Positions 8,614 through 16,701 of a stretch of 64,000 nucleotides of DNA are shown here, in pieces. The notes beneath the pieces are model-generated. The model did not search any database. It was not told where the DNA came from and saw only the letters and a list, made by a program, of their open reading frames with translations. The stretch comes from Pseudomonas saponiphila (GTDB lineage Bacteria > Pseudomonadota > Gammaproteobacteria > Pseudomonadales > Pseudomonadaceae). The position numbers were made by a program, and so were the translations under genes. The stretch is taken from positions 2,996,501-3,060,500 of the forward strand of contig NZ_FNTJ01000001.1 of the NCBI RefSeq assembly GCF_900105185.1. The letters are read 5' to 3'. Numbering within the stretch: the stretch's first letter is position 1; each line of letters begins with the position of its first letter.

Positions 8614-9768
8614 CTACTGGCCAGGAGGCTGGGCGAGGGCAAGGGGAGAGGCGTCGATCTGCACCTGCTCGCCGGGACGGGCGTGTTGCAAGCCTTCGAC
8701 AATGACTCGGTCACCGGGCTTGAGGCCCTCGGTGACGATCCAGCGGTCTTTCAGGACCCCGCCCAGTTGCACCGGGTGCTGCACCACGCGGTTCTCGGCG
8801 TCCACCAGCAGCACCTGGGCGATACCGGCGCTGTCACGCTGGATGGCTCGTTGCGGCACGCTGATGCCCTGGCGGTTGACCGCCTGTTCCAGGCGCACCC
8901 GCACGAAGCTGCCCGGCAGCAGGTCGAGGTCCGGATTGGGGAACTCGCTGCGCAGGATGATCTGCCCGGTGCCCGGGTCGACGCTGATATCGGCGAACAA
9001 CAACTTGCCCGGCAACGGGTAGAGGCTGCCGTCGTCCTGGATCAGCGTGGCCTTGGCCTGGTCCTTGCCAACCTGTTGCAACTGCCCGGCGCGAAAGGCC
9101 CGGCGCAGTTCGTTGAGCTCGCGGGTGGACTGGGTCAGGTCGGCGTGGATCGGGTTCAACTGCTGGATCAGCGCCATGGGCGTGGTTTCGTTCTGGCCCA
9201 CCAGGGCGCCCTCGGTGACCAGGGCGCGGCCGACACGCCCGGAAATCGGCGCGGTGACGGTGGCGAAGTCCAGGTTGAGCTTGGCGCGCTTGACCGCGGC
9301 CTGATTGGCCGCCACCTCGGCGTCGGCCTGGCGCCGGGCCGCCCGTGCATTGTCGTATTCCTGGCCGCTGATGGCCTGGTCGGCGATCAGCTTGGCAAAG
9401 CGCTGCTCTTGCAGGCTCGCCTGGAAGGCACTGGCCTCGGCCTTGCGCAGGTTGGCCCGGGCGCTGTCCAGGTCGGCCTGGAAGGGGGCCGGATCGATGC
9501 GAAACAGCACGTCGCCCTGCTTGACGTCGGAACCCTCGCGGAAGGTCTGCTGCAACACCACACCGGCCACTCGGGCGCGCACTTCGGCACTGCGCGGCGC
9601 GGCGATGCGTCCGCTCAGTTCGCTGGTGATGGACAGGGCCTGGCTCTGTACCGTCTCGATCCGCACGGTGGCGGTCGGCGGTGCCTGTTCGCCTTCGGTC
9701 TTGCTGCAGGCGCTCAACGCCGTCGCCAGAACCAGCAGGCAGAGTGGCGCGAGGAGTTTATTCGACAT
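8614..9768 (-). CDS. RND efflux periplasmic adaptor (membrane fusion lipoprotein)
   Basis: 384 residues from the ATG at 9768. The leader MSNKLLAPLCLLVLATALSA ends in a lipobox with C21 (LSAC), so it is a predicted inner-membrane-anchored lipoprotein. A biotinyl-lipoyl-like domain (FREGSDVKQGDVLFRIDPAP), an alpha-hairpin (residues about 90-160) and the beta-barrel (GRVGRALVTEGALVGQNE) follow in AcrA/MexA order. It links the permease downstream to an outer-membrane channel. The open frame extends to 9807, but the lipobox fits only the 9768 start. Confidence 0.9.
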   Translation of the reverse strand: MSNKLLAPLCLLVLATALSACSKTEGEQAPPTATVRIETVQSQALSITSELSGRIAAPRSAEVRARVAGVVLQQTFREGSDVKQGDVLFRIDPAPFQADLDSARANLRKAEASAFQASLQEQRFAKLIADQAISGQEYDNARAARRQADAEVAANQAAVKRAKLNLDFATVTAPISGRVGRALVTEGALVGQNETTPMALIQQLNPIHADLTQSTRELNELRRAFRAGQLQQVGKDQAKATLIQDDGSLYPLPGKLLFADISVDPGTGQIILRSEFPNPDLDLLPGSFVRVRLEQAVNRQGISVPQRAIQRDSAGIAQVLLVDAENRVVQHPVQLGGVLKDRWIVTEGLKPGDRVIVEGLQHARPGEQVQIDASPLALAQPPGQ

Positions 9769-9819
9769 ACTGATATCCCAATAATGACCTCGGCATGCTA
9801 AGGGCATGGGTCAAGGCCC

Positions 9820-9860
9820 GCTGTGAAGCTGTGTAGGTGCTGTGTGAAAAAGTGTGAAGC
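9820..9860. promoter_or_regulatory. Helically phased TGTGAA direct repeats, candidate response-regulator box
   Basis: Between the divergent efflux operon and the response-regulator gene, TGTGAA or close variants occur at 9822, 9832 (TGTAGG), 9843 and 9853, a spacing of 10-11 bp, i.e. one helical turn. OmpR/PhoB-type regulators bind such direct repeats. Binding by the adjacent regulator is inferred. Confidence 0.45.
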
Positions 9861-9967
9861 GGGCGCGCTTGCGCGGTGAGTGTTGTATATCCTTGGCGCC
9901 TTGCTGTTGCCCGGTGCTCTATAAGGAACGCCGCGACTCTGTACTTCTTCAATAAAGACTCCTTGTC

Positions 9968-10669
9968 ATGCCCAATATTCTTCTTGTCGAAGACGACACC
10001 GCGCTCTCGGAGCTGATTGCCAGCTACCTGGAGCGCAACGGCTACCAGGTCAGTGTGATCAGTCGCGGTGATCAGGTACGCGAGCGGGCCAAGGCCAGCC
10101 CGCCGGACCTGGTGATCCTCGATCTGATGCTGCCGGGCCTGGATGGCTTGCAGGTCTGTCGCTTGTTGCGTGCCGACTCGGCCAGCTTGCCGATCCTGAT
10201 GCTGACGGCCCGCGATGATAGCCACGATCAGGTGCTGGGTCTGGAAATGGGCGCCGACGACTATGTGACAAAACCTTGCGAACCGCGAGTGCTGCTGGCC
10301 CGGGTGCGTACCTTGCTGCGCCGCAGCAGCCTCAGCGAACCGCAGACCGCCAGCGACCAGATCCTCATGGGCAACCTGTGCATCGACTTGTCGGAGCGCA
10401 CCGTAACCTGGCGCGAGCAGTTGGTGGAGCTGTCCAGCGGCGAGTACAACCTGTTGGTGGTACTGGCTCGGCATGCCGGCGAAGTGTTGAGCCGTGACCA
10501 GATTCTCCAGCGTCTGCGGGGCATCGAGTTCAACGGCACCGACCGCTCGGTGGACGTGGCCATATCCAAGTTGCGGCGCAAGTTCGACGACCACGCCGGC
10601 GAAGCGCGCAAGATCAAGACCGTGTGGGGCAAGGGCTACCTGTTCAGCCGTTCCGAGTGGGAATGCTGA
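9968..10669 (+). CDS. OmpR-family response regulator
   Basis: 233 residues. The receiver domain has the acidic pocket E8-D10, phosphoacceptor D52 in VILDLMLPG, a switch Thr in LMLTARD and the conserved Lys in YVTKP. A winged-helix trans_reg_C domain follows (VELSSGEYNLLVVLARHAGE, then TDRSVDVAISKLRRKFDD). It is followed four bases later by its sensor kinase and divergent from the RND efflux operon. Size and layout resemble ParR/RstA-type systems, but I cannot assign orthology from sequence alone. It probably controls the neighbouring efflux genes. Confidence 0.9.
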   Translation: MPNILLVEDDTALSELIASYLERNGYQVSVISRGDQVRERAKASPPDLVILDLMLPGLDGLQVCRLLRADSASLPILMLTARDDSHDQVLGLEMGADDYVTKPCEPRVLLARVRTLLRRSSLSEPQTASDQILMGNLCIDLSERTVTWREQLVELSSGEYNLLVVLARHAGEVLSRDQILQRLRGIEFNGTDRSVDVAISKLRRKFDDHAGEARKIKTVWGKGYLFSRSEWEC

Positions 10670-10673
10670 TTCC

Positions 10674-11972
10674 ATGCTGCGTATCCTGGTTCGTCTGTAC
10701 CTGATCACCATCGTTGCCTTCAGTGCCGCCATCTACCTGATTCCGGACCTGGTGATCAAGGTCTTCCACGAGCGTTTCCAGGACTACAACCTGGAGCAGT
10801 CGCGGGGTTTGCAGAGCCTGATCGTCAAGCAGTTCCACGCCCTGCCGGCAGAGCAGTGGCCGACCCTGGCCAAGGAAATGGACCAGGAATTCCATCCGTT
10901 GCAGGTGGCCCTGGTACGCATCGACGACGCGGATTTCAGCGACTACGAGCGCGAGCGCCTGCAACGCGGGGAAAAGGTCGTGCGCCTGGGTGACTGGGGC
11001 TGGCGCACCCTGGCGGTGTCGCCGCTCGATGAGCAGTTGGCGGTCAAGCTGGTGGTGCCACCGGACCCGCTGGACGTCAACCTGCTGTACTGGAGCATCA
11101 ACGTACTGATCGTCGCCGTGCTGCTGGCCTGCCTGCTGCTCTGGGTCAGGCCGCACTGGCGCGACCTGGAACGCCTGAAGCGCACCGCCGAGCGTTTCGG
11201 CAAGGGCCACCTGAGCGAGCGCACGCAGCTGCCCGGCAGTTCCAATATCGGTAGCCTGGCCCATGTCTTCGACACCATGGCCGGGGATATCGAGCAGTTG
11301 CTCAATCAGCAGCGGGACCTGCTCAACGCTGTGTCCCATGAGCTGCGCACCCCCTTGACCCGACTGGATTTCGGCCTGGCCCTGGTGCTCTCCGACGATC
11401 TGCCGGCGGCCAGCCGCGAGCGCCTGCAGGGGTTGGTGGCGCATATTCGCGAGCTGGACGAGCTGGTGCTGGAGCTGCTGTCCTACAGTCGCCTGCAGAA
11501 CCCGGCCTGCCTGCCGGAGCAGATCGAGGTGTCGCTGGACGAGTTCATCGACAGCATCCTCGGCAGCGTCGATGACGAGCTGGAGTCGGAGCTGGTCATC
11601 GATGTTGTGCTGCACGGCACCCTGGAGCGTTTCACCCTGGATCCGCGGCTCACTGCCCGGGCCCTGCAGAACCTGCTGCGCAACGCCACCCGCTACTGTG
11701 AAAAACGCATCCAGGTCGGGGTGCTGGCGAGCGACGAGCGCTGCGAGATCTGGGTCGACGATGACGGCATTGGCATTCCCGATGATGAGCGCGAGCGGGT
11801 GTTCGAGCCGTTCTACCGGCTGGATCGCAGCCGCGACCGCTCCACCGGCGGTTTTGGTTTGGGGCTGGCCATCAGTCGTCGTGCCCTGGAAGCCCAGGAC
11901 GGCACCCTGACCGTGGAAGCCTCACCCTTGGGCGGCGCGCGTTTTCGCCTGAGCCTGCCGGTACGAGGCTAG
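10674..11972 (+). CDS. Two-component sensor histidine kinase (RstB/ParS-like)
   Basis: 432 residues from the ATG at 10674, four bases after the regulator stop. Two membrane segments (about residues 5-25 and 140-160) flank a periplasmic sensor region of about 110 residues. A HAMP linker, the H-box LLNAVSHELRTPLTRLDFGL, the N-box LLRNATRYC, and G-boxes WVDDDGIGIP and GGFGLGLAIS follow, all intact. It should sense an envelope cue and phosphorylate the regulator at D52. Its ligand is unknown. Confidence 0.9.
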   Translation: MLRILVRLYLITIVAFSAAIYLIPDLVIKVFHERFQDYNLEQSRGLQSLIVKQFHALPAEQWPTLAKEMDQEFHPLQVALVRIDDADFSDYERERLQRGEKVVRLGDWGWRTLAVSPLDEQLAVKLVVPPDPLDVNLLYWSINVLIVAVLLACLLLWVRPHWRDLERLKRTAERFGKGHLSERTQLPGSSNIGSLAHVFDTMAGDIEQLLNQQRDLLNAVSHELRTPLTRLDFGLALVLSDDLPAASRERLQGLVAHIRELDELVLELLSYSRLQNPACLPEQIEVSLDEFIDSILGSVDDELESELVIDVVLHGTLERFTLDPRLTARALQNLLRNATRYCEKRIQVGVLASDERCEIWVDDDGIGIPDDERERVFEPFYRLDRSRDRSTGGFGLGLAISRRALEAQDGTLTVEASPLGGARFRLSLPVRG

Positions 11973-11984
11973 CCCCGATCGGCT

Positions 11985-12340
11985 GTAGGAGCCGGCTTGC
12001 CGGCGAAAGCGCCTTCGAGCCTTGCGCCGTACTCGCGCACGCCTTCGCTGGCAAGCCAGCTCCCACAGCTTTCCTCCGAGCTACGGCCTAACCCGTAGGA
12101 GCCGGCTTGCCGGCGAGAGCGCCTTCGAGCCTTGCGCCGTACTCGCGCACGCCTTCGCTGGCAAGCCAGCTCCCACAGTTTTCCTCCGAGCTACGGCCTA
12201 ACCCGTAGGAGCCGGCTTGCCGGCGAGGGCGCCTTCGAGCCTTGCGCCGTACCCGCGCACGCCTTCGCTGGCAAGCCAGCCCCCACAGTTTTCTTCTGAG
12301 CTACGGCCTAACCCGTAGGAGTCGGCTTGCCGGCGAAGGC
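11985..12340. repeat. Tandem REPIN array, 110 bp period
   Basis: REPIN starts (GTAGGAG) lie at 11985, 12095, 12205 and 12315, an exact 110 bp period. Three units are complete (each about 82 bp with arms GAGCCGGCTTGCCGGCG and CTGGCAAGCCAGCTCCCAC) and the fourth is only a half. The 28 bp linkers (ending CTACGGCCTAACCC) are repeated too, so whole unit-plus-linker blocks were duplicated. The array fills most of the gap between the kinase gene and the crotonase gene at 12460. Confidence 0.9.
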
Positions 12341-12459
12341 GTCCGCCTGCCGGTTGCGTTGCCCAAGTCCCGCTTTTGGCCAATGCGCTGCCTTACGGGG
12401 CGGCGACGCCACTTGCTATAGTTCGGCCCTTATTTTCTGCCCAGTAAAGGATCGCTGCC

Positions 12460-13272
12460 ATGTCCGAATACCAAGCCTTTCGCGTCGAACTCGCTGACAA
12501 CATCGCCCATGTGCAGATCAATCGCCCGGAGAAGATCAACGCGATGAACGCCGCGTTCTGGAGCGAAATCGTCGAGATCTTCCGCTGGATCGACGACACC
12601 GACGCGGTGCGGGTGGTGGTGCTCAGCGGCGCCGGCAAGCACTTTTCCTCAGGTATAGATCTGATGATGCTGGCCGGGGTGGCCAACGAACTGGGCAAGG
12701 ACGTGGGCCGCAATGCGCGCCTGCTGCGGCGCAAGATTCTCCAGCTGCAATCCTCCTTCAATGCCGTGGACAACTGCCGCAAACCGGTGCTGGCGGCGAT
12801 CCAGGGCTACTGCCTGGGCGGCGCCATCGACCTGATCAGCGCCTGCGACATGCGTTATGCCGCCGATGACGCGCAATTCTCGATCAAGGAAATCGATATC
12901 GGCATGGCTGCGGATGTCGGCACACTGCAACGTTTGCCGCGTATCATCGGCGACGGCATGTTGCGCGAGCTGGCCTACACTGGGCGCACCTTCGGTGCCG
13001 AGGAGGCGCGCCGCATTGGCCTGGTCAATCGCACCTACAGCGATGCCACCAGCCTGCTGGACGGGGTCATGGAGATTGCCCGGGAAATTGCCGCCAAGTC
13101 GCCGATCGCCGTCAGCGGCACCAAGGAAATGCTCAGCTACATGCGTGACCACCGGATCGACGACGGCCTGGAATATGTCGCCACCTGGAACGCCGCGATG
13201 TTGCAGTCCAACGACTTGCGTGTGGCCATTGCCGCCCACATGAGCAAACAGAAGCCCGAATTTCTGGATTGA
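12460..13272 (+). CDS. Delta3,5-Delta2,4-dienoyl-CoA isomerase-like crotonase
   Basis: 270 residues, crotonase fold. The oxyanion-hole segments HFSSGIDL and QGYCLGGAIDL are clear. Three acidic residues, D124 (GGAID), E144 (KEIDIG) and D152 (AADVGTL), have the same spacing as the catalytic D176, E196 and D204 of mammalian ECH1, which shifts 3,5-diene to 2,4-diene CoA esters during oxidation of odd-position unsaturated fatty acids. This supports isomerase over hydratase activity. AAGGA lies ten bases before the ATG. It is followed seven bases later by nudC. Function assigned from the residue pattern. Confidence 0.85.
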   Translation: MSEYQAFRVELADNIAHVQINRPEKINAMNAAFWSEIVEIFRWIDDTDAVRVVVLSGAGKHFSSGIDLMMLAGVANELGKDVGRNARLLRRKILQLQSSFNAVDNCRKPVLAAIQGYCLGGAIDLISACDMRYAADDAQFSIKEIDIGMAADVGTLQRLPRIIGDGMLRELAYTGRTFGAEEARRIGLVNRTYSDATSLLDGVMEIAREIAAKSPIAVSGTKEMLSYMRDHRIDDGLEYVATWNAAMLQSNDLRVAIAAHMSKQKPEFLD

Positions 13273-13278
13273 TTGACG

Positions 13279-14109
13279 ATGATTGAACGCTGGACCACCG
13301 CAGTACTGGATACCGAACTTCCTGGCGGCTGGGCCGTGGCCCGTGGCCCGGACGGCTTTCTCCATGACGATAACGGCGCGCTGTTTCCCCGGCACTGGCT
13401 CAAGGGCCAGGACCTGCCGCTGTTGGCCGAGCACGGCATCGGCCACCTTGATGGCGAGCCGGTGTACCTGCTGGAACTCAGTGGCCGCGCCGAGGTGCCC
13501 GGCTGCGGCTGGAAAAGCCTGCGGGCCTTCATGCTGGAGGGTGATCACACCCTGTACAAGGTCCTGGGCTATGCCGCGCAGATCGGCACCTGGGCCCGCG
13601 AGCATCGTTTCTGCGGCAGTTGCGGCCGGGCCACGGTGCAAGTGCCGGGGGAGCGGGCGATGTACTGCGAGCCCTGCGACCTGCGCGCCTACCCGCGGAT
13701 TTCACCGAGCATGATCGTGCTGGTGACCCGTGGCGATGAAGTGCTGCTGGCCCGTTCGCCGCGTTTCGTCAGCGGGGTCTACAGCACCCTGGCCGGCTTT
13801 GCCGAGCCCGGCGAGTCGGCGGAGGATTGCCTGATCCGCGAGGTACGCGAAGAAGTCAGCATCGAGGTCAGGAACATCCAGTACATGGGCAGCCAGTGCT
13901 GGCCGTTCCCGCATTCGATGATGCTGGGCTTCCATGCCGAATACGCCGGCGGCGAAATCGTGCCCCAGGAAGACGAGATCGAGGACGCCCAGTGGTTCAA
14001 CGTCCATGCGCTGCCGCCATTGCCGGCCTCGCGCTCGATTGCCCGCTACCTGATCGATCTCTACGTGGCGCGTCGCCTAGGCCACGCTGAACCAGTGCTG
14101 CCAGGCTAG
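13279..14109 (+). CDS. nudC: NAD(+)/NADH diphosphatase NudC
   Basis: 276 residues. A four-cysteine zinc ribbon ([10 protein letters not shown] and [12 protein letters not shown]) precedes the Nudix box [20 protein letters not shown]. The NudC signature normally reads SQPWPFPxS; here it is SQCWPFPHS, one substitution. NudC hydrolyses NADH to NMNH and AMP and removes NAD caps from RNA. I start at the ATG at 13279; a TTG two codons earlier is also in frame. Its 3' end overlaps the convergent TauE/SafE gene by 33 bp. Confidence 0.92.
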   Translation: MIERWTTAVLDTELPGGWAVARGPDGFLHDDNGALFPRHWLKGQDLPLLAEHGIGHLDGEPVYLLELSGRAEVPGCGWKSLRAFMLEGDHTLYKVLGYAAQIGTWAREHRFCGSCGRATVQVPGERAMYCEPCDLRAYPRISPSMIVLVTRGDEVLLARSPRFVSGVYSTLAGFAEPGESAEDCLIREVREEVSIEVRNIQYMGSQCWPFPHSMMLGFHAEYAGGEIVPQEDEIEDAQWFNVHALPPLPASRSIARYLIDLYVARRLGHAEPVLPG

Positions 14110-14856
14110 GCGCACGGTCAATCCCAGAACCACGGTGATGAACACCGGGCGAATGAACTTGGCACCACCGCTGATCGCGGTGCGTGCCCCGAAGAAGGCC
14201 CCGACCATCACCGACAGGCCCATGCACAGGCCGATGATCCAGTCCACCTGCCCGGAGAACACGAACACCGACAGCGCCGCGATGTTGCTGACGAAGTTCA
14301 TGCTGCGGGCCACGCCGCTGGCCTTGACCAGGTCGATGGGGTAGAGCAGCAGGCTGCTCACGGTCCAGAACGCCCCGGTGCCGGGCCCGGCCACGCCGTC
14401 GTAGAAGCCCAGGCTGAAGCCCTGGCTCGATTGCCACTTCTTCTTGATCGGCGCGTCGCTGTCCAGCGGCGCCTTGGGCGTGCCGCCGAACAGCAGGTAC
14501 AGGCCACAGGCGAAGACAATCACCGGCAACATCTTGTTCAGCCACTCGGCCGGCAGGTAATGGGCGACGATGGCTCCGGTCAGCGCGCCCACCAGGGTGC
14601 CGATGATGGCGTGCATCCACTGCCGCGGGTGGAACAGCTTGCGCCGGTAGAAGGTGAAACTGGCGGTGGCCGAACCGAAGGTCGAGCTGAGCTTGTTGGT
14701 GCCCAGCACCAGATGCGGCGGCAAACCGGCGGTGAGCAGGGCGGGCGTGGTCAGCAGGCCGCCACCGCCGGCAATGGCGTCGATGAAACCGGCGATGAAA
14801 GCCACGAGGGCGAGGATGGCGAGGGTGGTCAGGTCAACGCTGAGATCGAAGGGCAT
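14077..14856 (-). CDS. TauE/SafE family membrane transporter
   Basis: 259 residues with about eight hydrophobic segments. The family marks are present: the glycine-rich [18 protein letters not shown] near the N-terminus, the LGTNKLSS motif, and a repeat of the motif in the second half ([15 protein letters not shown]). Such permeases export or take up sulfite, sulfoacetate and related anions. It lies near the dimethylsulfone genes (15.1-17.8 kb), so a link to sulfur traffic is possible, but a REPIN separates them and this is only a guess. Confidence 0.9.
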   Translation of the reverse strand: MPFDLSVDLTTLAILALVAFIAGFIDAIAGGGGLLTTPALLTAGLPPHLVLGTNKLSSTFGSATASFTFYRRKLFHPRQWMHAIIGTLVGALTGAIVAHYLPAEWLNKMLPVIVFACGLYLLFGGTPKAPLDSDAPIKKKWQSSQGFSLGFYDGVAGPGTGAFWTVSSLLLYPIDLVKASGVARSMNFVSNIAALSVFVFSGQVDWIIGLCMGLSVMVGAFFGARTAISGGAKFIRPVFITVVLGLTVRLAWQHWFSVA

Positions 14857-14971
14857 GGATTCGGCTTATGGTTCGGCGGGAGGCGCAAAGGGGGCTGCGC
14901 GCAAGACCGCCATCTTACCTGCAACCCCGCCCGCTGCGCGACCGCCTCGACCTTGGTCTGATACCCCTATC

Positions 14972-15053
14972 GTAGGAGCCGGCTTGCCGGCGAATGGGCC
15001 TTTGAGCCTGGCGCACGACCGGAGGGCGCCTTCGCTGGCAAGCCAGCTCCTAC
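14972..15053. repeat. REPIN (single)
   Basis: Two inverted REP arms, GTAGGAGCCGGCTTGCCGGC and CTGGCAAGCCAGCTCCTAC, about 82 bp end to end, between the TauE/SafE promoter and the 3' end of the dehydrogenase gene. Confidence 0.9.
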
Positions 15054-15071
15054 GGACGCTGCAGGGAAGGG

Positions 15072-16307
15072 TCAGCGTTGCGGACCGTTGCCGATCTGCC
15101 AGACAAAGGGCGGCTCGTTGCCGTTGATCTGCCAGTCGCCGACGATCCGCGCCTTGTAGATCACCGGGTTGTGCGAAGACACGGTCCGCGCGTTGCGCCA
15201 GTGCCGGTCCAGGGCCTTGCCCTGGCGAATGTCCGAGGCCCCGAGGGCGTTGAACAGTTCGCTGGTGGCGCGCTGAATCAGTTCGGTCACCACCACCTGG
15301 GCCGTGGCCGATTCGATTTCCGCCGCCACATTGGCCGCTCGTTCCTGCACCTCATCCCCGGCAAAGCGCGCCAGGTAGGCCTGTTGCGCCGGTGCCGCGG
15401 CGCGGACCGCCGCGGCTTCGGCCGCATACACCAGGGCGGCAATCTCGCCCACCACTTGCTGTACCTGGGCGTCGGCGCTGACCTGGGGCGCGTTGCCGTG
15501 GCTGTAGATGCGCTTGCGCACCCGCACTTCGTGGGCCACATCGCGCAGCGCGGCGCGGCCGATCCCGGCCAGGGTCGCCAGCAGCACCAGTTGATAGAAG
15601 GCGGTCTGGTATTTGAAGCGAGTGCCGAAATCGATGATGTTCTCGGCCTCGACTTCGGCGTCGTTGAAGCGCGAGGTGCCACTGCCGGTGGTGCGCTGGC
15701 CGAAACCGTCCCAGTCATCGCTCTGCTGGATCCCCGGCTGGCGGGTACGCACCGCCGCGATCACATCGCCGCCGGTGTCGCTGCGCTGGGCGTAGACGTC
15801 GATCCAATCGGAGAAAATGCTTCCGGTGCTGTAGAACTTCTCGCCGTTGAGGCGCCATTTTTCGCCGTCCGGCGTCACCTTGGTAATCACCTGGCCAATC
15901 TCCACCGCGCCGATTTCGGTCCAGGCGCAGCCGACGATATCGCCCTCGACAAAGCGCTTGAACCACAGATCCCGACCCGGCCCGGGTGGGGCGTTGAGGC
16001 GGTCCTCGGCAAAGGCGAAGTGCCCGCGCAGGGCCTGGGGCACATTGGCGTCGGCCGCGGCCAGCTCGATCAGCAGTTGGAACAACTGGGGCAGGGAGGC
16101 TCCGCCGCCGCCATATTCCACGGGCACTCGCAGGGCGCCGAAACCGGCCTCCTTGAGCCATTGGATGGGTTCATGCGGCAAGGTGCGACTGTGCTCGCGC
16201 TCCACGGCTCCGGCGGCGATGCGCTGGAAGATCGGTCGGAAGCGCTCGGCCAGAGGCTCGTAATCGACCCCCAGGGACAATGGATTGATTACCTGGTGTT
16301 CAGTCAT
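15072..16307 (-). CDS. Acyl-CoA dehydrogenase-like flavoprotein of the sfn locus (SfnB/SfnC/DszC type)
   Basis: 411 residues from the ATG at 16307, which has GGAG nine bases upstream. The acyl-CoA dehydrogenase fold is shown by the N-terminal helical domain, the middle segment CAWTEIGAVEIGQVITKV and KWRLNGEKFYSTGS, and the C-terminal helical domain. The relatives in DszC and the SfnB/SfnC proteins are flavin-dependent enzymes of organosulfur use. It is divergent from sfnG across a 394 bp region with two sigma-54-like promoters, which supports a role in sulfur scavenging. I cannot tell SfnB from SfnC. Confidence 0.8.
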   Translation of the reverse strand: MTEHQVINPLSLGVDYEPLAERFRPIFQRIAAGAVEREHSRTLPHEPIQWLKEAGFGALRVPVEYGGGGASLPQLFQLLIELAAADANVPQALRGHFAFAEDRLNAPPGPGRDLWFKRFVEGDIVGCAWTEIGAVEIGQVITKVTPDGEKWRLNGEKFYSTGSIFSDWIDVYAQRSDTGGDVIAAVRTRQPGIQQSDDWDGFGQRTTGSGTSRFNDAEVEAENIIDFGTRFKYQTAFYQLVLLATLAGIGRAALRDVAHEVRVRKRIYSHGNAPQVSADAQVQQVVGEIAALVYAAEAAAVRAAAPAQQAYLARFAGDEVQERAANVAAEIESATAQVVVTELIQRATSELFNALGASDIRQGKALDRHWRNARTVSSHNPVIYKARIVGDWQINGNEPPFVWQIGNGPQR

Positions 16308-16370
16308 GGTGTGTAGCTCCTGGGTTCGGCAGAAAAAACAGTGGGTGTCTGGGCAGCTCTTTGCAGCTCT

Positions 16371-16387
16371 TTGCACACAGCATGCCG
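16371..16387 (-). promoter_or_regulatory. Candidate sigma-54 promoter for the SfnB/C-like gene
   Basis: On the minus strand the sequence CGGCATGCTGTGTGCAA keeps GG and GC at the -24/-12 spacing (GG, ten bases, GC) of the TGGCAC-N5-TTGC consensus, with three base differences. It lies 64 bp upstream of the start codon at 16307. Confidence 0.45.
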
Positions 16388-16440
16388 ACATCCCGCAGCC
16401 CGGTCTGCCTGGGGCTGGGCTCATGGCAGGGCCAGTCAAC

Positions 16441-16456
16441 TGTTGTCCGGGCAACA
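16441..16456. promoter_or_regulatory. Palindrome, candidate activator (SfnR-like) site
   Basis: TGTTGTCCGGGCAACA is symmetric at 14 of 16 positions. It lies about 200 bp upstream of the sfnG sigma-54-like promoter and about 60 bp from the divergent one. This fits an upstream activating site for an enhancer-binding protein such as SfnR, which controls sfnG in other pseudomonads. The binding protein is inferred. Confidence 0.4.
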
Positions 16457-16647
16457 CTTCATCAACAAATCGTCTGTTTATGCAGTGTTTCGGTGGCGCG
16501 CTCGCCACGGCTAGAGGCCACGGCCAACCCAGGACTCCAAGTGTGCAGGCGCCGACCGCCAGTGGTCCGACAGGCTTGGCTGGGCGCGCTTCCAGCGCGA
16601 TCTTCGAAGCGCCGGGGGCACATCGAAACCGGGCCACCGACAGTCCC

Positions 16648-16663
16648 TGGCACGCTTGCTGCT
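16648..16663 (+). promoter_or_regulatory. Sigma-54 promoter of sfnG
   Basis: TGGCACGCTTGCTGCT matches TGGCAC-N5-TTGC except for one base (CTGC at -12), with GG at 16649 and GC at 16661. The predicted start of transcription is near 16673, about 29 bp before the sfnG ATG. sfnG is known to be sigma-54/SfnR dependent in Pseudomonas. Confidence 0.7.
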
Positions 16664-16701
16664 CTGGTGATCGCACCTTTATCTGTCCCGAGGACCGAGC
16701 C

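Noticed and set aside
6528..8705. Plus-strand frame of 725 codons
   Set aside because: Antisense of the RND permease gene; no recognisable family.
11985..12340. Array resembling a CRISPR at first sight
   Set aside because: Linkers are identical rather than unique, the unit is an inverted-repeat REPIN, and no cas genes are present.
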